NCBI GenBank assembly: GCA_011032825.1 | Contig: JAADJZ010000005.1 | Span: 315,001 to 379,000 of the forward strand | Reading direction: 5' to 3' | DNA: 64,000 nt | From: Massariosphaeria phaeospora | Taxonomy: Eukaryota > Ascomycota > Dothideomycetes > Pleosporales | Shown here: positions 54,844 to 64,000 of the stretch, one piece after another | How the letters are laid out: every line of letters starts with the position of its first letter | How positions within the stretch are numbered: position 1 is the first letter of the stretch | Notes under the pieces: generated by a model | What the model was told of the DNA's origin: nothing | The model's input: the letters and a program-made list of their open reading frames with translations, nothing else | Database searches by the model: none | Made by a program: the position numbers and the translations under genes

Positions 54844-56310
54844 ATGACGCTCCCAAGCAAGTACCAGAATGGCAGCATCGACTCCTCGCTGAAAGGCGTG
54901 TATCGAGCTTCGCCCGTGAAGCTCATGATCTATGGAACGGGTAAGTTGGACGAGCAGATTGCTTGCAGACTGTTTATAACATGACACACAGGCACGAGCA
55001 ACCAACTGACGGACGTTGTCACTGAGCTCGGTGGGACAAAAGCCTTCATCATCACCGGTCGTTCACTATACGAAAAGACGCCTGTGATCAAGAATGTTGA
55101 GAAGAGTCTGGGATCCGTGCATGGTGGCACCTTCAGCAAGATTGGACAACATGCGTCAGTTTTGTCTCTTGGAGCTGGTACACGACCTTTTAGGAGTATT
55201 AACGCAAGAAAGGCCAATCGGAGATATCCGTGAAGCAACGGCGCTAATGAGCAAGTCAGGCTGCGATGTTTTGATTGCAATAGGTGGGGGGTCTCCGATA
55301 GACTCGGCGAAGGCAATTGCGTACAATATTCATGAAGAGACTGGTAAATGGATTCCAAGCATCGCTGTCCCGACCACATTGAGTGTAGCCGAGACGACAC
55401 AGAATGCTGGTTTCACTACCGAGGAGTTACACAAGATTGCCGTGAGCAATCCGGAGCTCGTTCCGAAAGGTACAGTCGTGGATTGGCAACTGCTCATGCG
55501 ACGCCTGCTGACCCCTGTAGCTGTCGTATACGATGGCGATTTAGCTGTTTACACACCCCTGAACCTATGGACAAGTACAGGGGTAAGGCATTTCCACGAA
55601 CCGGTTTCGAATCCTCTAGACTTTATTGACGGAGAATTAGATACGATCGCTTGATCATGCCGTGGAGCTTATGTACCACCCTCTGGCGGCTGAAATCCCT
55701 ACGAAGCGCATGTGCCTCGAAGCGATCAAAGACCTGTTTACCTACCTGCCGCAGTCGAAAGCCAACCCGGATGACCCTGAAGTTCGCACCAAACTGATGG
55801 TTGCTTGTTACGCCTCGCTGTTCCCCTTCTTATACACTGGCGGTGTGGGTTTAAGTCACAGCATCGGACATGCCATCGGAGCAACATACTCCATCCCACA
55901 CGGAATCACCAGCTGTCTCAGTCTCTCGCCTACTGTCAAGCTCAAAGCCACCAATCCAGACGAGGCCAAGCAAATCGCCAGAATCATCCCCTATATCGGA
56001 AAGCAGAGCACCGGCAGCGACGAGAAAGATTCACACATTGTTGGAGATGCAATTGCCGACTTGGTGGAGAGACTTGGACACAAGACTACCTTGACAGCTG
56101 TGAGTCGAAATTCATGTCTCTAGACTGCTCTTGCTGACTTTTACAGTACAACGTTCCCACAGGTGATGCAGAAGAAGAAGCTATCGCGACCCGCGCGCTT
56201 CACAGCAAAGATCACAAGGACTTTGCAAACTGTAAGTCTACTACTAGCTTCCACGAAGACTCCTTGCTGACCTTTTTGTAGTGAAAAAGATAGTTCATGA
56301 TCTCTATTAA
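54844..56310 (+). CDS. Iron-containing alcohol dehydrogenase, maleylacetate reductase-like
   Basis: Seven exons: 54844-54940, 54992-55154, 55213-55469, 55521-55582, 55641-56099, 56147-56231, 56282-56310; 383 aa. Family III dehydrogenase marks: GGGSPIDSAKA at about 111-121, VPTTLS, a DGDLAVYTPLNLW strand, LDHAVE, and GLSHSIGHAIGATYSIPHG with candidate metal/active-site histidines. Length and motifs fit maleylacetate reductase, which reduces maleylacetate to 3-oxoadipate with NAD(P)H at the end of hydroxyquinol-type pathways. The neighbouring thiolase and CoA-transferase fit the next two steps. Introns are 47-58 nt; boundaries were set by conservation, and the short fourth exon is the least certain. 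Other Fe-ADH substrates cannot be excluded. Confidence 0.85.
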
Positions 56311-56371
56311 GGGTGGATAAAAGTTTGCGCGAATGCTCAAGGGGAGCCTCATTTGTATTCTATTAAGGGTG
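56303..56371 (+). mobile_element. 43-bp insertion flanked by 13-bp direct repeats (dispersed element, copy 2)
   Basis: The 13-base word TCTATTAAGGGTG occurs at 56303-56315 and again at 56359-56371. Between them are 43 bases, most of which match the 40-base element at 17270-17309 (38 of 40 with the flanking GG). The left repeat contains the stop codon of the upstream gene. This is the form expected of a short insertion with target-site duplication, though a repair-templated patch is also possible. Confidence 0.6.
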
Positions 56372-57026
56372 TCTTGGCTTCCATGTTAGTTTTAGCATGC
56401 TGATCGATAGGATAAATTAGAAGAACACTTATTACCACAAATAATTTTACCTGATTCATAGTAGGTACCTAATCCGGTAACCCAACACCTGCAGGTTCGT
56501 TTTTGGGTCAGGCACGTGATACTATCAATCCACGTGATGTCGAATTGTTAGCTGGCGGGCCAAGGGACTGGTTCAAAGTAAAACAATTCGGGTTGTCCAG
56601 TAGTCGTCAGAACTGTTTGGACATCTCCGTCCGGATAACGCCCTGTTTCCGGCGCTATGTGGAGTGCTTGGCGACTCCACCGGCACCGGTACGGCAAATA
56701 CGTCGGGAGGCTCAAAGCCGACTAGCGCCATGATGCAAGCCATGACCCAACGTCGTGTGGGGAGGTCAAGCTCCGCTCCGCAACCAAAAGTCATCGGCTC
56801 TACATTTCCTCGTGCAGCTCTTGTGACCATTGTGGAATGTAGGTTTGCGGAGCCGCTGAAGGGCTGTACTTGACTTGCTGAACTTCACGGGCGCTTTATT
56901 AGGCTGTCGGTGCTGTTCTTGAAGCTATCGCCAGGTTTGTTGGAGGAGTGAAAGCTATTGAAGGCGATTTCCATTGAGAGATTGAACATCGTCTTCTACA
57001 ACAATACGTCTTACACGAATCTCACA
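56372..57026. other. Intergenic region
   Basis: About 650 bases: AT-rich near 56390-56470, then the promoter of the CoA-transferase gene. Frames at 56503-56873 have no support. Confidence 0.4.
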
Positions 57027-58749
57027 ATGCAGCGCACTTTCCTCTTCACAACGCGGCGCAGCGTGCCCGCGATGCGCTTCTTCTCCAGCAGCACCACACG
57101 CCCGCAAATCAACAAAATCTACCCCTCAGCACAGGAAGCAATCAAAGACATGAAGCCCAACACGATAGTGCTCGTGGGCGGTTTCGGGTTCTCGGGCGTG
57201 CCCAACACGCTCATCAATGCGCTGCGCGACCGGACAGACTTGACGAATTTCACCGTTGTGAGCAATAACGCGGGTATGCCGGGCGTGGGGCTGGGCCAGT
57301 TACTGGACACGAAGCAGATTGGGAAGATGGTTGCGAGTTATATTGGCGATAATAAGACGTTTGAGAGAATGTATTTGAAGGGCGAGTTGGATCTGGAGTT
57401 GACGCCGCAGGGGTCGATTGCGGAGAAGTGTGCGAGTGGTGCGGCGGGGGTGCCGGCTTTTTATACGCCTGCGGCGTATGGGACGATAGGTATGTTCACA
57501 GTTGAATTTGCATCGAGATCCGGTTTACGAAAAGATGTGGCACTGACAGCATCAAACAGTACAAACCGGCGAGCTCCCGGTGCGCTACAACACCGACGGC
57601 ACCATTGCCAAAATGGCACCAGCAAAAGAAACACGCGAGTTCAACGGCAAACAATATGTACTCGAAGAGTCCATCTTCGGCGACTACGCCTTCGTGAAAG
57701 TCGCCAAGGCCGACCGTCTCGGCAACTGCCAGTTCCGTAAAGCGCAGAATAACTTCAACGAGGCTATGGGCAAGAATGCAAAGACTACTATTGTCGAAGC
57801 GGATGAGATTGTTGAGTATGGAGACATCGCGCCTGAGGACGTCCATTTACAAGGCGTGTATGTGAAGAGGGTGATTAAGAGCACCGAGGGGAAGAAAATC
57901 GAGCGGCTAGTGCATTATAAGGATCCTGAAGAGCAGAAAAAGGCGCTGCTCGAAGGAGGTAAGCACAAAAATCTTAGTCCCCACCAGTCTTCTGGTGTCG
58001 GCTAACGCAAGTCTTAGGTTCCACAGAAACGTCCCAAAAGCGTGAACGCATCATCAAGCGCGCAGCCCAGGAACTCAAGGACGGCATGTACGTGAACCTG
58101 GGCATCGGCATGCCTCTCGCCGCGCCTGCCTTCCTCCCCGATGGCGTCGAAATCATCCTCGAGTCTGAGAATGGAATCCTGGGAATGGGCGGATACCCGC
58201 GCCCTGGCGAAGAAGACCCTGATCTCATCAATGCGGGCAAAGAGACTGTCACACTGATTAAGGGCGCCGCGACCTTTGGCAGCCACGAGAGCTTCGGCAT
58301 GATTCGGTCCGGGCGTATCGACGTTGCGATGCTAGGCGCCATGCAAGTCAACGAGTTCGGAGGTAAGCCACAATCTCCTCCTTCCATCCTTGTCAATACA
58401 CCAGCTAACCCACTCCCTAGACCTCGCCAACTTCATGCTCCCTGGCAAAGTCAAAGGCATCGGCGGCGCCATGGATCTCGTGGCCAATCCGACGCAAACC
58501 AAAGTCGTCATCACCATGGAGCATACGGACAAGAAGGGCAACCCGAAGATCCTGAAGAAGTGCTCGTTCCCGCTGACGGGGCAGAAGTGCGTGTCGACGA
58601 TTATTACCGATTTGGCTGTGTTTGATGTCGATCGAGCGAACGGGTTGACGCTGAAGGAGGTAGCCAAGGGGGTGACGGTCGAGGAGGTGAGAGCGAAAAC
58701 AGAGGCCGAGTTCAGAGTTGCGGAGGATCTGAAAGAGATGCAGATTTAG
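57027..58749 (+). CDS. 3-oxoacid CoA-transferase (SCOT type, fused subunits), mitochondrial
   Basis: Four exons: 57027-57489, 57560-57958, 58018-58362, 58421-58749; 511 aa. Presequence [22 protein letters not shown] suggests mitochondria. The alpha half shows [16 protein letters not shown] and [14 protein letters not shown]; the beta half shows [13 protein letters not shown] and the catalytic SENGILGMG with Glu near 338, then [15 protein letters not shown]. The fusion and length match eukaryotic succinyl-CoA:3-oxoacid CoA-transferase. It transfers CoA from succinyl-CoA to acetoacetate or 3-oxoadipate; the beside-lying maleylacetate reductase-like gene favours 3-oxoadipate, homogentisate dioxygenase favours acetoacetate. 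Start chosen at the ATG that begins the presequence. Confidence 0.93.
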
Positions 58750-58876
58750 GGGCGCTAGAGATCAAGATTGAGTGTTCACGAGCGTTTTGCATTGGGTTTC
58801 CAGCGTAGCATATGGCGCACAGCAGTCTGCCCACAATCTATTACCATCTCATATGTCTCAAATGCCTAGTCTCCAC

Positions 58877-59827
58877 TTACGCACTCCCCCCCTCCACATC
58901 CGCCAAACTCGCATACGCCTTCCCCGGCTTATCATCCCCCAAATCCCCCGTTGCACTCCAATGCTTCCCAACCAACTTCTCCCCCTCGACCTCATCCGCA
59001 ATCGCAACCGCCATATCCGCAACACTAATCCCCGTCAACCGGCCCTCAAACACACTCTCGCCCTCCGCCTGCTCGCCCACCAGCACCATATCATCCACAC
59101 TAACCTCATACCTACCCGTCCTTACCCCCGGTCTATACAACGCACTCGGACTCACAAAGCTCCACCGAAACGACGTATTGCCGTCGAAGAACATGAACGC
59201 CGTGCGCCCAGCCTTTATGAATTCGGCAGCGCGGTCGTTAGTCTTAATGCCGGCTTCATATGCAGCAATAGTGTCGAGCTGCTCCGGCGTCTCGGTGTGC
59301 GCGGCCGCAGCAATGCGCGCAAGACGGTAGGCACGCAACGCCGTGCCCATGATGCCGAGCCGCTCCTCCATGTACGCGATGTGCGCCTCCGACGTGGCGA
59401 TGGCGCGCCGGTACGCGGTGAAGAAGTCCGGGTGGTCGACGCAGCAGTCAGACGTGCCAGGCACGTGCAGCGAGCCGGCGCCGCCGACGAACAGGAAGTA
59501 CTTCACGGGCGAGAGCTTAACGGCTAGGATGATCTTGCGCACGGTTTCGAGGAACGGCATGTAGAGCAGCGCGTCGGCGCCCTCGGTGTGCGGGCCGTAC
59601 TCGGAGACGAGCACGTCGATACCGGAGAAGTACGGCGCGAGTTCTGAGTGCGACACTTTGTCGATGTCGATGGATCGGGGGATGTAGCGTGGGTGTTTGC
59701 CGAGCTTTTGCGGGTTCCGGGATAGGCCGATGACGGTGTGGCCGCGGTTGAGGAGCTCGACGGTGAGGTAGGAGCCGCCGAAGCCTGCTGGGCCGATGAC
59801 ACCGACGCGGAGCGGGGTTGGCGCCAT
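58877..59827 (-). CDS. NmrA-like NAD(P)-binding protein
   Basis: Intronless, 316 aa. N-terminal Rossmann motif VGVIGPAGFGGSYLTVELLNRGH, then GLSRNPQKL, as in atypical short-chain dehydrogenases of the NmrA/isoflavone-reductase type. YxxxK is not clear: TAYRRA and AYMEERLG are the nearest, so catalysis is uncertain. Later parts include FFDGNTSFRWSFVSPSALY and a GISVADMAVAIADE helix typical of the family. Could be a reductase for a pathway ketone or quinone, or a redox sensor. Convergent with the CoA-transferase gene, with 127 bases between stops. Confidence 0.75.
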   Translation of the reverse strand: MAPTPLRVGVIGPAGFGGSYLTVELLNRGHTVIGLSRNPQKLGKHPRYIPRSIDIDKVSHSELAPYFSGIDVLVSEYGPHTEGADALLYMPFLETVRKIILAVKLSPVKYFLFVGGAGSLHVPGTSDCCVDHPDFFTAYRRAIATSEAHIAYMEERLGIMGTALRAYRLARIAAAAHTETPEQLDTIAAYEAGIKTNDRAAEFIKAGRTAFMFFDGNTSFRWSFVSPSALYRPGVRTGRYEVSVDDMVLVGEQAEGESVFEGRLTGISVADMAVAIADEVEGEKLVGKHWSATGDLGDDKPGKAYASLADVEGGSA

Positions 59828-60370
59828 GATGAGGTGGTATGCGTGGTAGTATGGGTCTTCGTTTAGGTTTGGGTGGATAGGGGATTGGATGTGATCGATG
59901 ATAAGATTTCGCGCAATGGAAGTAGAAGCCGCATTCCGAGATATATTCAGCGTATCTATACCGAAGTACTACCCGCGGTTTCCAAAGCTTTTACTAGGGG
60001 TGTAGCTACCCCGCAATCACGATATATTGATCTGACGGCAATGCTTCGCGGTGCAGAAGCTCCAGTCGAATGAACTTGGGGACTACCTACGTGTCTCTTT
60101 GGATGCTAGGTGTCTGAAGGCCCCGAGGTAGTACACAATTCTCTGAGTTTCTACAAGCACGTTTATCGTGGTGTGAGGCTCAATGGCAGATGTGGCAGGG
60201 TTTGGGGTAGAGATATGGGGAAGTGAGGGGACATGTGGGGCAGGGTCTCGAATGCAGGGTCCAGCTATACAACCGGAACGACTAACATGTCGTCATGTGA
60301 ACTTCTCATAAACATCCCAATTGGAGTTGAATGAATACATACCAGAATTTTCATACTCTGACAGTTCAGC
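59828..60370. other. Intergenic region between divergent genes
   Basis: 543 bases. Contains G/A-rich stretches (GTGAGGGGACATGTGGGG) and no gene; likely promoters for both neighbours. Confidence 0.4.
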
Positions 60371-61489
60371 ATGGCTGAAAACAACTATGCATTCATCGGT
60401 ATTTGCCCGTGCCTCCAACACACTTCACAACTTAACACCATCTTTAGGCCTCGGAGCAATGGGCTACGCCATGGCCTCCAACATCCGCCGCAAGATGTCC
60501 CCAAGCGCGACTCTCTACATCAACGACATCAACACCAGTATATGCGACCGCTTCAAGTCCGAATTCAGCTCCCACGGCCCCATAGAAACCGTCTCCACAG
60601 CGCGCGAAGCCGCGCAGAACGCCAAAGTCGTGATATCGATTGTCCCAGGGGCGGCCGATGTGAAGAAAGTGTACTTGGATGAGAAAGACGGCGTGATAGC
60701 GAGTTCAAAAGACGAGCAGAGAGTGCTGTGCGAGTGCAGTACAATCGACGTGAAAACCACGCGCGAGGTAGGCGAGGCGCTGAAACAAGCGCGTATGGGG
60801 ACATACGTCGACACACCGGTTTCCGTAAGAGCACATCATCTAACTGAATCCGCGGTAAAGAAACCTAACACGCAACACAGGGAGGCGTGCCCGCAGCCGA
60901 ACGCGGCGACCTCAGCATGCTCATCGGGCACTCGCCCCCAACAGCTTCGAACCCGACCTCCGTCCTGCTCGACCACACCCTCACCATGATGGGCGCCCCG
61001 GCCAAGTTTTTCTACCTCAACACCCTGGGCTTGGGCCTCACGGCCAAAATCTCCAACAACTACCTCTCCGGCACCATCCTGCTCGCCACCGCCGAAGCCC
61101 TCGCCATCGGCATAAAACAGGGCCTCGACCCCAAAGACCTGTATTCCGTGATCAAAGCGTCAACGGGCCAGAGCTGGATGTGCGACCATGTGATGCCGGT
61201 GCCGAACGTGACGGAGCACTGGGTACCGAGTAACAGCGGGTACAAACCCGGGTTTAAGACGCAGATGATGATTAAGGATTTGGGGTTGGGAATTGAGAGT
61301 GGGAAGCAGGTTGGTGTGAGACCGTCGATGGCGGAGGCCGCGATGGGGGTGTGGGAAGCGGCGAGTAAGGACGAGAGGTGCTTTGATCGGGATGGGAGTA
61401 GTATTTATCTGCATATTGGGGGCGTGCTGCCAGAGGGGTATGAGGATAAGGGGAAGAAGGGGGAGGATGGGAGCTGGGAGTTTACGTGA
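60371..61489 (+). CDS. 3-hydroxyisobutyrate dehydrogenase-like protein
   Basis: Three exons: 60371-60398, 60448-60824, 60881-61489; 337 aa. Splicing builds the N-terminal dinucleotide motif FIGLGAMGYAMASN. Substrate motif TPVSGGVPAAERGDL spans the second junction, followed by KISNNYLSGTILLATAEALAIGIKQGLD with the expected catalytic Lys, and a C-terminal KDLGLGIE helix. The family oxidises beta-hydroxyacids with NAD(P)+, such as 3-hydroxyisobutyrate in valine breakdown. The C terminus is longer than usual (GYEDKGKKGEDGSW). Substrate unproven. Confidence 0.87.
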
Positions 61490-61583
61490 AGATGTGGAGT
61501 CCGGATGCTGCAGAGTAGTTTGGCACGTACCTACCTACATACGAAAAAGCAATGCAGACGATGTTGCTTGCCTCACCCTCATC
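61490..61583. other. Convergent 3' spacer
   Basis: 94 bases between the stops of the dehydrogenase (plus) and SDR (minus) genes; their transcripts probably overlap. Confidence 0.3.
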
Positions 61584-62669
61584 TCACTTGCCATTCACCT
61601 TCACCTTCAACTTATCCGCATCCCAGCTCGTCCCCTGACTCGCCAGAAACTCCTGCCCCTTCGCCAACACCCTGCTGTTCTCCTCCCCAAGCCACTGCGG
61701 CTCCAGCGCCTGTATCGCATCCTCAATCTCATACGCTTCGCCACCGGCAATCCACAGAATCTTACCCGCGAACGGCATCTGCGCGCCATCATGCGTCTTC
61801 CCGCCTTCGCCACGATTCGCCGTTGCGCAAAGCACAATGCTCCTTGCCACGTCCTCGGGCTCGTTTTCCGGAAGGCTTTGTTCTTTCCAGCCATTTTCGA
61901 TGCCTTTGACCAGTCGTGTTTCTGCGAGCATGGTGAGTAGGTGGGCAGCGGCATTGTATGGCTTGTGAATAGGAGCAAAGGGGGCGACCTACTCGTCATC
62001 CACGGACAGATCACATTGATGCGTATCCCCTCCGGCGCCGCTGTCGTATGCAGCCCCCTCATCAACCCCAACACCCCATGCTTACTCGCCGTATACGTCG
62101 CCAACCCGCCACTCTCCTTGAACCCCGCAATACTACTCACCAGCACCAAGTCCCCTAAACCTTTGCCTACACCCCTACCCTTCGCCTTATTCTTCCGTAG
62201 ATAATGCATTCCAATTCTTGCCGTGAAGATCGCCCCCGTCAAGTTCACGGCAACCTCGCTCATGCTCGGCTCCACCGAGATATCGCTGCTCGCGTCAAAA
62301 ATGTCCTTGTGGACTGCCATACCGGCATTCGCGACGACGATGTTGATGCGGCCGAAGAGCGATTCGGCGGCGGCGAAGAGTCCGAGTTGATCGGAGTAGG
62401 AGGATGTGTCGCAGTGCAGGTAGCGGACTGTGGGCCCGAGTTGGGATTCGAGGCCGCGGGCGGGGGCGTCGCTGATGTCGCCAAAGACGACTTTGCATCC
62501 AGCTTCTAGGAGGTTGTCAGAATGAGTCTGTGAAGGCGCGTGAAATGCGCTGGTTACCGGCGAATTGTATCACAGCAGCTCGACCAATGCCCGTCGCACC
62601 ACCCGTCAGGACAACGACTTTGTCCTTCAGGGTGGGTAGCAGCTCTGTGTTGAACTGGACGTGCACCAT
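61584..62669 (-). CDS. Short-chain dehydrogenase/reductase
   Basis: Three exons on the minus strand: 62669-62558, 62505-61993, 61921-61584; 320 aa. Classical SDR marks: TGGATGIG cofactor loop (about 22-29), VVANAG, LVSSIAGF and the catalytic Y175-x-x-x-K179 in YTASK. It resembles 15-hydroxyprostaglandin dehydrogenase-like fungal SDRs. Oxidises or reduces an unknown alcohol/ketone with NAD(P). Introns are 52 and 71 nt. An internal ATG at the intron 2/exon 3 border would give only the C terminus and was not used. Confidence 0.85.
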
Positions 62670-63010
62670 AGCTTCGACTGACAAAACCTCTCTATTAACC
62701 AAACGAAAAGCTCAAGGTCTGTTCTTCAAATTCCTGGTGGAAGCTTTTTCAAGTACGCGGATCCCCGCACCCCACATGGCAAACAACCCGCTTGGCATCC
62801 CATCTACTAGTAAAGAGAGGCTACGGTCGAACTATAGCGGGGTAATTGAGCTTCCGTGCAGATCCCCAAAGAAACGGACCTCGGAAATAGCTTTTCATTG
62901 AAACACCATCTATTCGTTACTGGCAAATTGTGGAATATGATGGCTTTTGGTCGAGACGCGCACACCTTGTAGTACGAACCTTAAACGTTGAGCGCTGAAG
63001 CAGGAAATCA
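62670..63010. other. Intergenic region
   Basis: 341 bases: SDR promoter and esterase 3' flank; nothing recognised. Confidence 0.35.
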
Positions 63011-64000
63011 TCAGCGACCCTGGAAGAAGTTCTGGAAAACACTCAATATCGCATCGTAGCCTGCCATTTCACCCAACTTCAGTACGCGGTCGCGGCGCCC
63101 TATTTCTTCCGGATTGCCTGAAGCCACGTACTTGGTCGTCACGCCATCGCTGCTGGGGCCGTACACTCGGGCCCCCATTTTGCCTCCTTCAACAGGCGGC
63201 CAGGGATCGTTCCCATTGACGAATTCGATGAAGTCCTCGCCGTATGCGCGGGCGACAGCCTTTTGCTCTTCGCTCAGCAAGTGGTTGAAGTTCTGGAAGA
63301 GATAAGAGACGTCGAGGATGTGGCCAGCATCACCCTTGAATCTGCCTTCCCAGGGGATGCCCTCGTTGAAGTGGTAGAGGAAGAATTTGTTCTCTTTTGT
63401 TTGCGGCCAGCCTTTCGCGAAGGCAAGTGCGGGGGCATAGAAACTAATCTCGGAAGCGAAGTTCAATATCGAGCGTGTGGCTTCGTCGTCATCGGTGGAT
63501 GGCGTGATTTCGTATGAAGAGAGCAGTGCTTTCGCTACTTCCGGACTCGACGACAAAGTCTTATTGACAGACTCGACGAACTTGGCGGCGATTCCAGGAT
63601 TTCTTGCGTCAAGACTGATGTATGCTAGGATATTTGCCTAGAAGCAGATCAGTCTTCTGTGTGAATCGTCACGCTGGTTCACTTACATCCATTTTCGACT
63701 CCCCAATCATAAAAGCGGAGCACCACTTGCGACCCGGAATCTGCATTTCCGGATCATCGCTTTGAGACGATACTTGGGCAAAATTGGGTGCACCTGGAAC
63801 GGTCTCCCCGTCGATCGAGGGAGTTAGCGGTAGACCCATTGGCACTTTTTGCCAAAGCTCATCGGCCGGTATAGTAAGCAGCGCCTTTATACGGTCTTCT
63901 GGTGATTTGTCCGTGAGCCCAAAGGCTTCCATGACCTTCTCATACACTCCTTCAGCTACAGAAGGTGGAATCGGTGCAAACAGTAGTACTGCGCCACCTG
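63011..64000 (-). CDS. Carboxylesterase, 5' part outside the window
   Basis: Two exons visible on the minus strand, 64000-63687 (continuing beyond the window) and 63637-63011, with a 49-nt intron. The first readable residues, GGAVLLFAPIPPSVAEG, fit the stretch just after a G-x-S-x-G nucleophile elbow. A likely catalytic His lies in AGHILDVSYLFQNF. The rest (SEISFYAPALAFAKGW, FIEFVNGNDPWPP) aligns by eye with the esterase at 15548-17265. Type-B carboxylesterase family; substrate unknown. Nucleophile and N terminus cannot be checked here. Confidence 0.75.

Overview
This window is nuclear DNA of a filamentous ascomycete (Pezizomycotina). The evidence is many short spliceosomal introns (about 47-105 nt, GT..AG, CTAAC-like branch points), a class II hydrophobin, a C2H2 plus fungal-specific-domain transcription factor, F-box proteins, two microsomal P450s and a secreted GH3 glycosidase. 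I could not fix the class; Dothideomycetes or Leotiomycetes would both fit. All exon boundaries were read by hand from splice signals, frame and family conservation. No rRNA, tRNA, CRISPR or complete transposon was recognised. Layout: 1-1.0 kb, four diverged tandem units, three carrying a TATA box. 1.3-6.8 kb, conserved metabolic genes: a gamma-butyrobetaine/trimethyllysine dioxygenase divergent from a thiamine-pyrophosphate mitochondrial carrier, then a TPA1/OGFOD1-type prolyl hydroxylase. 6.8-31 kb, accessory ground: tandem repeats with a ~98-bp period, a broken saccharopine reductase (LYS9 type), a ubiquitin-like-domain protein, a broken and an intact F-box gene, a carboxylesterase, a class II hydrophobin, a 3.4-kb gene desert, and three related genes with a degenerate STAND/NACHT-like core around a P450. 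31-44 kb: GH3 beta-xylosidase, a large disordered protein, a second P450 and a transcription factor. 44.6-64 kb, dense catabolic region: 2-oxodicarboxylate carrier, class III CoA-transferase (SUGCT type), homogentisate dioxygenase, PcaB-type lyase, thiolase, maleylacetate reductase-like iron alcohol dehydrogenase, 3-oxoacid CoA-transferase, NmrA-like reductase, 3-hydroxyisobutyrate dehydrogenase-like enzyme, SDR, and the 3' part of a second carboxylesterase. The right-hand block reads as an aromatic/organic-acid degradation cluster. Maleylacetate reductase, CoA-transferase and thiolase together would run maleylacetate to 3-oxoadipate to 3-oxoadipyl-CoA to acetyl-CoA plus succinyl-CoA. The CoA-transferase and thiolase could equally process acetoacetate released downstream of homogentisate dioxygenase. 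The carrier and the SUGCT-type transferase suggest a link to C5/C6 dicarboxylate (glutarate, 2-oxoadipate) metabolism in mitochondria. Points most worth checking: the LYS9 lesions; the STAND-like trio; a 43-bp insertion flanked by a 13-bp direct repeat at a stop codon, with a second copy 39 kb away; the C-terminal extension of homogentisate dioxygenase; an 11-nt micro-exon; and a bacterial-type PcaB-like lyase in a fungal cluster.
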